Source: Mayfieldus sp038329895
Lineage (GTDB): Bacteria > Actinomycetota > Thermoleophilia > Solirubrobacterales > 70-9
Assembly: GCA_038329895.1 (NCBI GenBank)
Contig: JBBQNM010000002.1
Span: 20,404 to 84,403, forward strand
Reading direction: 5' to 3'
Length of the DNA stretch: 64,000 bases
Each line of letters starts with the position of its first letter. The first letter of the stretch is position 1. The translations under genes were made by a program, and so were the position numbers. Below are positions 49,810-59,246 of this stretch, one piece after another. The notes under the pieces are model-generated. The model ran no database searches, was not told the DNA's origin, and saw nothing but the letters and a program-made list of their open reading frames with translations.

Positions 49810-49869
49810 CGCGGACCCTGCAAAGCGGCGGTTTTCCGGCCGTTCGAAACACCTACTCTGGGACCGCTG

Positions 49870-50661
49870 ATGCCACGCGCAGCCGCTTTTTTTGACCTCG
49901 ATAAGACCCTGATGGCGGGGTCGAGCGGCATGCACTTCGCCCGGGCCGCCAGCCGCCACGGGATCGTCAGCCACCGCCAGCTTGTGCGCTGGGGTCGCGA
50001 TCACCTGCGCTACCGGCTGCGCGGCGCCAGTGATGAGGAGGCGAAGGAGGTGCTGCAGGTGGCGCGGGAGCTGATCACCGGAGTCCCCGCCGTCGAGATC
50101 GACCGCATGGGGGCCGAGGTGATGGCGTCGATCCTTCCCCGGATCTATCCGCAGATGCTCGACGAGCTCTATTCCCATCAGGACGCCGACCGTCCGACCT
50201 TCATCGTCAGCGCGGCCGGCAACGATCTCGTCTCCGCCCTCGCCCGGGTCCTGGGGGCTGACGCCGGCATCGGCACTCGCTACGAGGTCGACGCCGAGGG
50301 CAGGTTCACCGGGCGGCTCGACGGCCCGTTCGTCTACCGGCAGGGCAAGGTGGACGCGATGCGGCGCTTCGCCGATCAGCACGGGATCGACCTGGACGCC
50401 TCATACGCCTACTCGGACTCCGCCTCGGACCTGCCGATGCTGCGCGCCGTCGGGCATCCGGTGGCAGTCAACCCCGACCCCAAGCTGGCCGCGGTCGCCG
50501 CGCAGGAGAGCTGGGACGTGATGCGGTTCGAGAAGCTGGGGCGCCGATTGGCAATCGCCGGCACCACGGTGATCGCCGTCGCGGTCGGAGGCATCGCCAG
50601 CTGGCTCGCGGCGCGGCGCACTCCGCGCCGCCGAATCCCGCTTGCGTCCCGCAGCCGCTGA
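49870..50661 (+). CDS. HAD-IB family hydrolase with C-terminal membrane helix
   Basis: 263 residues. Motif I FFDLDKTLMAGSS with catalytic Asp9 and Asp11, motif II TFIVSAAGNDL, Lys in RQGKVDAMRRF, and motif IV AYSDSASDLPMLRAVG are all in place; GHPVAVNPDPKL follows. This pattern is that of phosphoserine phosphatase-like HAD-IB enzymes acting on small or lipid-linked phosphates. A final hydrophobic helix (LAIAGTTVIAVAVGGIASWL) with basic residues after it suggests membrane attachment. TACTCT sits 10 nt before the ATG. Confidence 0.88.
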   Translation: MPRAAAFFDLDKTLMAGSSGMHFARAASRHGIVSHRQLVRWGRDHLRYRLRGASDEEAKEVLQVARELITGVPAVEIDRMGAEVMASILPRIYPQMLDELYSHQDADRPTFIVSAAGNDLVSALARVLGADAGIGTRYEVDAEGRFTGRLDGPFVYRQGKVDAMRRFADQHGIDLDASYAYSDSASDLPMLRAVGHPVAVNPDPKLAAVAAQESWDVMRFEKLGRRLAIAGTTVIAVAVGGIASWLAARRTPRRRIPLASRSR

Positions 50662-50695
50662 CCCGAAACAGTCGCGGGGCGGCGGGCCCCGCATC

Positions 50696-50701
50696 TATCC
50701 T
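50696..50701 (+). promoter_or_regulatory. -10 box of the mutase leader
   Basis: TATCCT lies 6 nt before the GTG of the leader mini-ORF, matching the leaderless layout at meaB. Confidence 0.5.
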
Positions 50702-50707
50702 TGGCCT

Positions 50708-50763
50708 GTGAGCGCGAGGCTTTTCAAAAGAGCTTGGCCGTGGGCCGAGCGCGAACTCCATTG

Positions 50764-50764
<1 letters not shown>
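50708..50764 (+). CDS. leader mini-ORF before the mutase gene, one copy of the 19-codon unit
   Basis: 18 residues from GTG 50708: VSARLFKRAWPWAERELH, then TGA overlapping the mutase ATG (TGATG at 50762-50766). It is the same unit as the two tandem copies at 39474-39590 before meaB. The match covers the -10 position, the start codon, the first ten and the AEREL residues, and the stop/start overlap. Confidence 0.5.
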
Positions 50765-52419
<1,655 letters not shown>

Positions 52420-52493
52420 CCCGGAGTCAGGACGAGCAGCGCGTAACAAGCCGCTCACAATTAGGCTGCCCCTGACGTGGAAGGCTTCGCCAC

Positions 52494-55295
52494 ATGCTGA
52501 GCGCGCGTTGGCCAAAGGTGGTGGCGACCCTCGGGGCTGTACTGGCTCTGAGTGGCGTCGCTTGGGCGGCCGGCTCGCAGCTCGGGGTGATCGGGCCGGA
52601 TAACGGGATCCAACCCACGGGGCGCAAGCTCGACCCGGTCGGCAAGCTGACCCAGCTCGGCAACTTCCCGACCGGCGGCGCCCTGACCACCGACGGCCGC
52701 TTCCTGTGGACGCTTTCCACCGGCCGCAGCCGCAACGACATCCGGATCGTCCGAGTCGCACCGAGACACGGCAACGGCAACGCGGGGGTCGGGGACATCG
52801 TCCAGACGATCCAGATGCCGGGGTTGAGCGGGGGCATCGCGATGGCTCCAGACGGGCACACCGCGTACGTGTCCGGCGTGGCCGACTCTCCGCACAAGGA
52901 CCAGCAGACGCCCCCTAGCGTTCCGGGCCGCGGGGGCGACGTGATCCACGCGTTCACCTACGACCCGCAGAGCGGGATCGCCCAGCGCAACGGCGTGATC
53001 CCCGTGCCGCCGCCGCCCGGCACGCTGCCCTCCCAGACCTTCCCGCCCGGCTCGGCTACCGAATCCTGGCCCCGCGACCTGGCGGTCAGCCCCGACGGCA
53101 AGACCCTGCTGGCAGCTCTCAACCTCGCTGACGCGGCGGCGGTGATCGATACAGCGACCCGCACCGTGCGCTACGTGAGCGTCGGCCACTACCCCTACGG
53201 CGCGGCGGTCACCGGCGACGGACGCTTTGGCCTGGTGACCAGCGAGACCGAGGGGACCGTGTCGGTGATCAACCTCCAGACGGGCAGCGTGGTGAAGAGC
53301 ATCCAGGTCGGACCACACCTCTCGCATCCGGAGGGCATGGCGGTCGACCCGAAATCGCCGCTCGCCTTCGTCGCCAACGCCAATCAGGACGTGATCGCCG
53401 TGATCGACACCGACACGATGACCGTGCAGCGGACGTTGTCGGTCGCCCGGCCACAGGGGACCGGAACGACTCCGGCCTACGTAAGCGTCACTCCCGATGG
53501 CTGTGACCTGCTGTCGGCGGACTCGGGCGAGGACGCGGTTGCGGTCTTCGCCCTCTCCGGCGCGGATCGCTGCGACGGCTCGCCGTCGCAGGGGCGGGGC
53601 AATGGGTCCCAGCCCCAGCGGCAGCCGTTCGAGCTGATCGGCCGGCTTCCGGTCGGCTCCTATCCGACCATGGCGGCGGCCAACTCACTCGGCCAGCTGG
53701 CCTGGATCTCAGCCCGGGGGCTCGGCGTGGGGCCGAACCCGAACGGCCCTAACCCGAACTCGCCGAACGACAGCGATGACTTCATCAACAGCTTTCAATA
53801 CCTGCCCTCGATTGTCCGCGGCGATTCCGGGATCCTGGACTTCCCCAGCGATCGCACGATCCGCAGGCTCACCCCGGATGTCGACCGCCAGATCGTCCCC
53901 ACCAACAGCGAGAGCCCTCCGGCCGGCACGCCGATTCGTCCCGGCGGGCCGATCAAGCACGTCTTCTACGTCGTGCGCGAGAACCGCACCTACGACCAGA
54001 CCCTCGGCGACGACCCGCGCGGCGACGGAGATCCCAGCCTGACCCTGTTCGGCGAGCACTTCACCCCCAACATGCACGCCCTGGTGCGGCGCTTCCCGCT
54101 GCTCGACCACGTCTACGCCGACTCCGAGGCCTCGATCGACGGCCACTACTGGACGGCCGCCGGCGCCGTGTCCGACTACGTGGTCAAGAACTGGCCCCAG
54201 AACTACGCCGGCCGCGGCCGCCCCTACGACTTCGGCGCCTATGAGGTGAGCAAACCGCCAAACGACTACCTCTTCCACCGCGCGCTGCACGAGGGGGTCT
54301 CGTTCTACAACTACGGCGAGGCGCTGGCGGGCCTCTCACCGTTTCCCGACAAGGACCGCACCCCCGAGGCGACGGCCGAGAACCTGCAGGTCCTCGACGG
54401 CTCCCGTTCCGACATCCAGATCGTCGGCGGCTGCTACGACTCCGACGTCGCGATCTTCACGAGCTTCGGGTCGTCAACCGACGTCTATGACTCCTCGCCT
54501 CCGCCGGGTGCCGCGCCCGGCTCCCACTCCCGCTTCGATTGCTTCAAGTCCAGGTTCCAGGCGCAGCTGGCGAGCAACTCGGTGCCCGCGTTCAACTACA
54601 TGGTGCTGCCGCTCAACCACACCCAGGGGGTCAAGCCCGGCGCCCGCACTCCGGACGCTGACGTCGCCTCAAACGACTGGGGCCTGGGGCAGATCGTCGA
54701 GGAGATCTCGCACTCTTCGATCTGGAACAGCTCGCTGATCCTGGTCGTCGAGGACGACTCACAGGACGGCGCCGACCATGTCGACGCTCACCGCATCCCG
54801 GCGCTGGTGATCAGCCCCTACACGCAGCGTGGGGCCGTGGTCCACGATCGCTATGACCAACTCTCCTTCCTGCGCACCCTGGAGATCATCGTGGGCCTGA
54901 GGCCGCTCCATCTCGCGGAGGCGCTGGCGGTGCCGCTGTACAAGGCGATCACTCCCAATCCGGGCAACAGCGCCCCCTACAGCGCAATCATGCCGAGCGT
55001 CAACATGACGGCCACCAACCCCGCCACGCCCGCCAACGTGCGTGCTTCGGCGGGGCTGCCGCTCAACGCCGTGGACCAGGTGCCGCAGCGCCAGCTCGAT
55101 GGGATCCTCTGGCAGTACCGGCATGGAGCCGGTTCCGCGCCGCCGCCTCCAGGCCCGAATGCGTCGGCGGAGGACAGCGCGGGGCGGGACGAGAGTGGCG
55201 ACGAGGCGCTGGGCCAGCCGAGTGCCTTCGCCCAGCAGCTGAAGCATCTGCTGCACAAGCGCCAGCGCCACCGGCGCACCGCGCACCGCGGCTGA
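52494..55295 (+). CDS. secreted beta-propeller plus phosphoesterase (alkaline phosphatase-like) protein
   Basis: 933 residues with a signal peptide (VVATLGAVLALSGVAWAA). Residues about 40-390 form a YVTN-type propeller (repeats such as PRDLAVSPDGKTLLAALN, YGAAVTGDGRFGLVTSE, PEGMAVDPKSPLAFVANA). From about 480 the phosphoesterase domain begins (IKHVFYVVRENRTYDQTLGD), with HVYADSEASIDGHYWTAAGAV and VVEDDSQDGADHVDAHRIPALVISPY supplying the metal and phosphate residues expected of acid phosphatase/phospholipase C-like enzymes. The C-terminus is basic and low-complexity. GGAAGG is 9 nt before the ATG. It probably removes phosphate from exported or surface substrates. Confidence 0.85.
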   Translation: MLSARWPKVVATLGAVLALSGVAWAAGSQLGVIGPDNGIQPTGRKLDPVGKLTQLGNFPTGGALTTDGRFLWTLSTGRSRNDIRIVRVAPRHGNGNAGVGDIVQTIQMPGLSGGIAMAPDGHTAYVSGVADSPHKDQQTPPSVPGRGGDVIHAFTYDPQSGIAQRNGVIPVPPPPGTLPSQTFPPGSATESWPRDLAVSPDGKTLLAALNLADAAAVIDTATRTVRYVSVGHYPYGAAVTGDGRFGLVTSETEGTVSVINLQTGSVVKSIQVGPHLSHPEGMAVDPKSPLAFVANANQDVIAVIDTDTMTVQRTLSVARPQGTGTTPAYVSVTPDGCDLLSADSGEDAVAVFALSGADRCDGSPSQGRGNGSQPQRQPFELIGRLPVGSYPTMAAANSLGQLAWISARGLGVGPNPNGPNPNSPNDSDDFINSFQYLPSIVRGDSGILDFPSDRTIRRLTPDVDRQIVPTNSESPPAGTPIRPGGPIKHVFYVVRENRTYDQTLGDDPRGDGDPSLTLFGEHFTPNMHALVRRFPLLDHVYADSEASIDGHYWTAAGAVSDYVVKNWPQNYAGRGRPYDFGAYEVSKPPNDYLFHRALHEGVSFYNYGEALAGLSPFPDKDRTPEATAENLQVLDGSRSDIQIVGGCYDSDVAIFTSFGSSTDVYDSSPPPGAAPGSHSRFDCFKSRFQAQLASNSVPAFNYMVLPLNHTQGVKPGARTPDADVASNDWGLGQIVEEISHSSIWNSSLILVVEDDSQDGADHVDAHRIPALVISPYTQRGAVVHDRYDQLSFLRTLEIIVGLRPLHLAEALAVPLYKAITPNPGNSAPYSAIMPSVNMTATNPATPANVRASAGLPLNAVDQVPQRQLDGILWQYRHGAGSAPPPPGPNASAEDSAGRDESGDEALGQPSAFAQQLKHLLHKRQRHRRTAHRG

Positions 55296-55377
55296 CTCGC
55301 AATTCCGTCCGCTTCGCTGGGCGGCGTCCCCCTGGCCAACTAGCCTGCATTGAAGGCGGGATCGCCAACTAGGACTC

Positions 55378-56859
55378 ATGAGGACGAGCTGCAGAACGCG
55401 GGCAAGGGATGCCCTGCGAAGCGTTTGGCTGGCGTCGATTGCGAGCGCGATCGCGCTGCTGGCGCCCGCCGCGACGCGCGCCGCAACGATCGCGGTGACG
55501 ACGACGGCCGACGAGTTCAACTCCAATCCCGCCGCATGCTCGTTGCGCGAGGCGATCTGGGCGGCCAACCACGACTTGGTCCTGCAGGCGGGATGCACGG
55601 CGGGCAGCGGCACGGACGAGATCACGGTCCCCGCCGGGGCCTACAACCTGACAATCCCCGGCGCCGGTGAACAGGGCGACGCGACCGGAGACCTCGACGT
55701 GAGCGGACCGGCGACGGTCCGTCATAGCGGTGGCGGATCGACGATCGTCGACGCAAAGGGCATCGACCGGGTGTTCGAGATCAACGCCCCCGGTGGCGCA
55801 GCGGTGACGATTTCGGGTCTGACGATCCAGGGCGGGAACGCGGCGGGGGTGACGAGCGGGGCCGGCATCCTCAATACCGCCGGGGTGCTCAACCTGTCGG
55901 ACTCGACCGTGGCCAACAACACCGCATCCAGCTTTGGCGGAGGGATCGAGTCCAGCCCCGGCGCTATCTCGAACCTCGTCAACACGACCGTCTCGGGCAA
56001 TTCCGCCAACGGCGACGGCGGCGGCATCGACAACACGGGGGCGACGACGACGCTTCTGAACGCGACGATCACCGGCAATACCACCGACGCCGAAGGCAAC
56101 GGGTTCGGTCAGGGGGGTGGGGTGGGGCAATTCGGAGGCACGACGACGATGCATGACACGCTCGTCGCCGGGAACATCGACAGGGGCGGCCAGTCTCCAG
56201 ACTGCACCCAGGCGACCGGCACCCTCGTCTCCCAGGGCCAAACGCTGATCGGGAACCTGGCCGGTTGTGCGTACACGGCGGCATTGGGAGACATCACCGG
56301 GGTAGACGCGAAACTCGTGCCGCTGGCCGAAAACGGGGGCCCGACCAAGACTCACGCCCTGCTCCCCGGCTCACCGGCGCTCAACAAGGGCGCCGGCTGC
56401 GCCAGGGACGACCAGCGTGGGGTCCCGCGCGCCGCAGGCGGCGCCTGCGATATCGGCGCCTACGAGTTGGTCCGCTGCCGGGGCCGGATCGTCAACTACG
56501 TCGGCACCAACGGCCCCGACGTGCTGACCGGGACCGCGGCCCCCGATGCGTTCCTGCTGCTGGGCGGGACCGACACCGCGTTTGGCTTCGGGGGCAGCGA
56601 CGTGTTCTGCGGCGCCGGGGGCAAGGACAAGGAGGTTGGTGGCCCCGGCCGCGACCGGCTCTACGGCGACACCGGGAAGGACAAGCTGATCGGCGACGGC
56701 GGCGATGACCTGCTGGCCGGCGGTGACGGCGCGGACAAACTGCTGGGCGGGGGCGGCAAGGACGATCTGCGCGGCAACGGCAGCGAGGACCGATGCAACG
56801 GTGGCGCAGGCAGGCACGACAAGGTTTCCGGCTGCGAGCGCACCAAGAAGATTCCCTAG
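55378..56859 (+). CDS. secreted right-handed beta-helix protein with CSLREA start and RTX-like C-terminal repeats
   Basis: 493 residues. Signal peptide (SIASAIALLAPAATRA), then the CSLREA motif (AACSLREAIWAANHD), a beta-helix (VTISGLTIQGGNAAGV, SSFGGGIESSPGAI, ITGNTTDAEGNGF), and a segment LLPGSPALNKGAGC typical of such proteins. The last 130 residues carry glycine/aspartate nonapeptides like RTX calcium-binding repeats (GDTGKDKLIGDGGDDLLAGG). It is probably a calcium-stabilised surface or secreted protein. No catalytic motif is apparent. A CCAACTAG sequence occurs twice in its 80-nt leader. Confidence 0.85.
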   Translation: MRTSCRTRARDALRSVWLASIASAIALLAPAATRAATIAVTTTADEFNSNPAACSLREAIWAANHDLVLQAGCTAGSGTDEITVPAGAYNLTIPGAGEQGDATGDLDVSGPATVRHSGGGSTIVDAKGIDRVFEINAPGGAAVTISGLTIQGGNAAGVTSGAGILNTAGVLNLSDSTVANNTASSFGGGIESSPGAISNLVNTTVSGNSANGDGGGIDNTGATTTLLNATITGNTTDAEGNGFGQGGGVGQFGGTTTMHDTLVAGNIDRGGQSPDCTQATGTLVSQGQTLIGNLAGCAYTAALGDITGVDAKLVPLAENGGPTKTHALLPGSPALNKGAGCARDDQRGVPRAAGGACDIGAYELVRCRGRIVNYVGTNGPDVLTGTAAPDAFLLLGGTDTAFGFGGSDVFCGAGGKDKEVGGPGRDRLYGDTGKDKLIGDGGDDLLAGGDGADKLLGGGGKDDLRGNGSEDRCNGGAGRHDKVSGCERTKKIP

Positions 56860-56917
56860 CCTCGGCTGGCGGAGAAATGGCGGCGCGAGCACGGTCGCGC
56901 GTCTAAGCTGCGAGCCC

Positions 56918-57343
56918 ATGACGGCCGCCACCGAACCGAAGACTGAGCGCAAGATCCGCGTTGTTGTCGCCAAGCCTGGGCTCGACGGTCACGACCGCGG
57001 CGCCAAGATCATCGCCCGGGCGCTGCGCGACGCCGGCATGGAGGTGATCTACACCGGGCTTCACCAGACGCCCGAGCAGATCGCCGAGACGGTGATCCAG
57101 GAGGACGCCGACGCGATCGGGCTCTCGATCCTCTCCGGCGCCCACATGACGCTTGTACCGCGTGTGGTCGAGCTGCTCCGCGCGCAGGGTGTGGAGGACG
57201 TGCTGATCACGGTTGGCGGCACGATCCCCGCTGACGACGTCCCGGAGTTGAAGAAGCTCGGCGTCGCCGAGGTGTTCACCCCCGGGGCTGCGACCGACGA
57301 GATCGTCGAGTTCATCCGCGGCGGCGTCGGCGAGCGCATCTAG
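56918..57343 (+). CDS. B12-binding small subunit of acyl-CoA mutase
   Basis: 141 residues. KPGLDGHDRGAKIIARAL holds the DxHxxG cobalamin motif (Asp23, His25, Gly28), followed by SILSGAHMTLVPRVVELL and TVGGTIPADDVPELKKLG for the nucleotide tail. Size and sequence match the free small subunit of two-part mutases (IcmB or McmA2). It lies 4.5 kb after the large subunit at 50764, separated by two secreted-protein genes, and does not carry the shared leader. TAAGCT is 8 nt before ATG 56918, so it has its own leaderless promoter. It likely pairs with the large subunit; another large subunit elsewhere cannot be excluded. Confidence 0.9.
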   Translation: MTAATEPKTERKIRVVVAKPGLDGHDRGAKIIARALRDAGMEVIYTGLHQTPEQIAETVIQEDADAIGLSILSGAHMTLVPRVVELLRAQGVEDVLITVGGTIPADDVPELKKLGVAEVFTPGAATDEIVEFIRGGVGERI

Positions 57344-57375
57344 CTCGGTAATATGCCCGCCCGCCAACTGAGCCC

Positions 57376-57402
57376 GGCCCGCCCGACGAAACCTCGCGGG
57401 CC
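57376..57402 (+). terminator. hairpin between the mutase small subunit and etfB
   Basis: GGCCCGC (57376-57382) pairs with GCGGGCC (57396-57402), 7 bp with a 13-nt loop, followed by CTTCT. It may end the small-subunit transcript or sit in the etfB leader if transcription begins at the TAATAT box (57351-57356). Confidence 0.35.
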
Positions 57403-57431
57403 CTTCTCGTACCACCCAAGGAGGCATTGAC

Positions 57432-58223
57432 TTGAAGATCTGCGTCCTGGTCAAACAGGTGCCGGACGCCGCGGTCACCAAGCGCATCGACTCCAACACG
57501 ATGCGCCTCGACCGCTCCGGCGAGACCAACCTCAACCCGTTCGACACCCACGCGATCGAGGCGGCGATGCAGATCAAGGAGGGCGGCCAGATGGACGTCG
57601 ACGAGGTCGTCGCCGTGACCATGGGGCCGGACGGCGCCGTCCGCGCCCTGCACAAGGCGGTGGCGCTGGGCGCCGATCGCTCCGTGCACCTGAGCGACGA
57701 CGCGCTCGCCGGCTCCGACGTTTGCGCGACCGGATACGCGCTGGCCAAGGTTTTGGAGGCCGAGAGCCCCGACCTGGTGTTGCTCGGCCAGCAGTCGGAC
57801 GACGGCGAGTGCTACACGATCGGTGCGGTGGTCGCCGACCATCTGAAGATGCCCTCGCTGACCCAGGTGATCAAGATCGACGTGCAGGACGGCAAGTTGC
57901 GCTGCGAGCGCCAGGCCGAGTACGGCTACGACACGGTCGAGGTCGAGCTGCCGGCCGTGATCAGCGTCGGAGACGCGATCAACGAGCCCCGCTACCCGAG
58001 TCTGAAGGCGATCATGGGGGCGAAGAAGAAGCCGCTCGACAGCAAGGCCACCGGCGACGTGGGGATCGAGGCCGACCGCGTCGGGGAGTCCGGCTCGCGC
58101 ACCTCGGTGCTGGCGCTCAACCCGCCGCCCGAGAAGGAGGCCGGGGAGATCATCGAGGACGAGGACACCAACGAGACGGTCGAGAAGATCGTCGCCTGGC
58201 TCGACGAAAGGAAGCTCCTGTAA
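57432..58223 (+). CDS. etfB: electron transfer flavoprotein beta subunit
   Basis: 263 residues, start TTG supported by AAGGAGG 8 nt upstream. MKICVLVKQVPDAAVTKRID is the usual ETF-beta N-terminus; NPFDTHAIEAAMQIKE, LVLLGQQSDDGECYTIGAVVADHL and AEYGYDTVEVELPAVISVGD follow, which bind AMP and contact dehydrogenases. ETF accepts electrons from acyl-CoA dehydrogenases such as the one at 41314. The stop overlaps the etfA ATG (TAATG), so the subunits are coupled. Confidence 0.95.
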   Translation: MKICVLVKQVPDAAVTKRIDSNTMRLDRSGETNLNPFDTHAIEAAMQIKEGGQMDVDEVVAVTMGPDGAVRALHKAVALGADRSVHLSDDALAGSDVCATGYALAKVLEAESPDLVLLGQQSDDGECYTIGAVVADHLKMPSLTQVIKIDVQDGKLRCERQAEYGYDTVEVELPAVISVGDAINEPRYPSLKAIMGAKKKPLDSKATGDVGIEADRVGESGSRTSVLALNPPPEKEAGEIIEDEDTNETVEKIVAWLDERKLL

Positions 58224-59200
58224 TGGCTGGCATTTTGGTCTACGCCCTGCACGACGATGAGGGCAATTTCAACAACAACTCGCTGGGCGCGCTCTCGGAG
58301 GCCTCGAAGCTGGCCAAGGAGCTCGGGTCCGAGGCGGCCGCGGTTGTGGTCGACGACGTCGCCGACGACGCCGCTCAGGGCCTCGGCGCCTACGGCGTCA
58401 GCAAGGTTTTCCGCGCCAAGGACGTCCCCGAGGGGCTCGCCCAGCCGGTCGTGGACGTGATGGCGAAGGTGATCTCAGACGAGGACTACGACTACGCGCT
58501 GTTCGGTGGTGGGCTGCTCGGCTTCGAGATCGGCGCCGGGCTGACCGCGCGGCTGAACGCCGGCGTGACGATGGAGGTCACCGAGGTCAAGGTGCAGGAC
58601 GGCAAGCTGGTCGCCGAGCGCCCGATCCTCCAGGACTCCCAAATCGCCGACGTCGGCTATGTCGACAAGCCCGGGGTGATCATCTCGCGGCTCAACGCAT
58701 TCGACGTCAACGAGGGTGGCGGCGGATCGGCCGATGTCGTCGACGTCGACGTCGAGCTGTCGGAGTGGTCTACGAAGGCGAAGATGGTCCAGCGCGGCGA
58801 GCAACGCGGCGAGGACGTCAACATCGAGGACGCCGACATCCTGGTCGGCGGCGGCCGCGGGCTGGGCGAGAAGGACAACTTCAAGCTCGCCGAGGACCTC
58901 GCCGAGGCGATGGGCGGCGCGGTCGCCGCGACGCGAGCGGTGGTCGACGCCGGCTGGTACCCGTATGCGGCCCAGATCGGTCAGACGGGCAAGACCGTGG
59001 CGCCGAAGCTGTACCTGGCCTGCGGCATCTCCGGCGCGATCCAGCACAAGGTCGGCATGCAGAGCTCCGAGAACGTGCTGGCGATCAACAAGGATCCCAA
59101 CGCGCCGATCTTCGAGTTCTCGGACCTCGGCGTCGTCGGCGACCTGCACAAAATAGTTCCCAAGCTCACGGAAGCAATAAAGGCAAAGAAAGGTTCCTAG
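58223..59200 (+). CDS. etfA: electron transfer flavoprotein alpha subunit
   Basis: 325 residues. N-terminal domain ILVYALHDDEGNFNNNSLGAL; the FAD-binding C-terminal domain has the signatures ADILVGGGRGLGEKDNF, GAVAATRAVVDAGWYPYAAQIGQTGKTV and YLACGISGAIQHKVGMQSSE and ends AINKDPNAPIFEFSDLGVVGDL. The heterodimer carries FAD and passes electrons to ETF:quinone oxidoreductase in the next gene. It is coupled to etfB by a one-base overlap. Confidence 0.95.
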   Translation: MAGILVYALHDDEGNFNNNSLGALSEASKLAKELGSEAAAVVVDDVADDAAQGLGAYGVSKVFRAKDVPEGLAQPVVDVMAKVISDEDYDYALFGGGLLGFEIGAGLTARLNAGVTMEVTEVKVQDGKLVAERPILQDSQIADVGYVDKPGVIISRLNAFDVNEGGGGSADVVDVDVELSEWSTKAKMVQRGEQRGEDVNIEDADILVGGGRGLGEKDNFKLAEDLAEAMGGAVAATRAVVDAGWYPYAAQIGQTGKTVAPKLYLACGISGAIQHKVGMQSSENVLAINKDPNAPIFEFSDLGVVGDLHKIVPKLTEAIKAKKGS

Positions 59201-59240
59201 TTCCTCGTTCCTAGGAACAAGGAACAAGCCACAAGGAACA
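59193..59240. repeat. cluster of GTTCCT/AGGAAC repeats between etfA and the ETF:quinone oxidoreductase gene
   Basis: GTTCCTAGGAAC (59207-59218) is a perfect 12-bp palindrome; the half site recurs as GTTCCT at 59193-59198, TTCCT at 59201-59205, and as AGGAACAAG three times between 59213 and 59242. The cluster starts within the etfA stop codon and fills the gap to the ATG at 59247, and is much poorer in GC than its surroundings. It could be an operator or an RNA hairpin between coupled genes. Confidence 0.5.
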
Positions 59241-59246
59241 AGCGGT

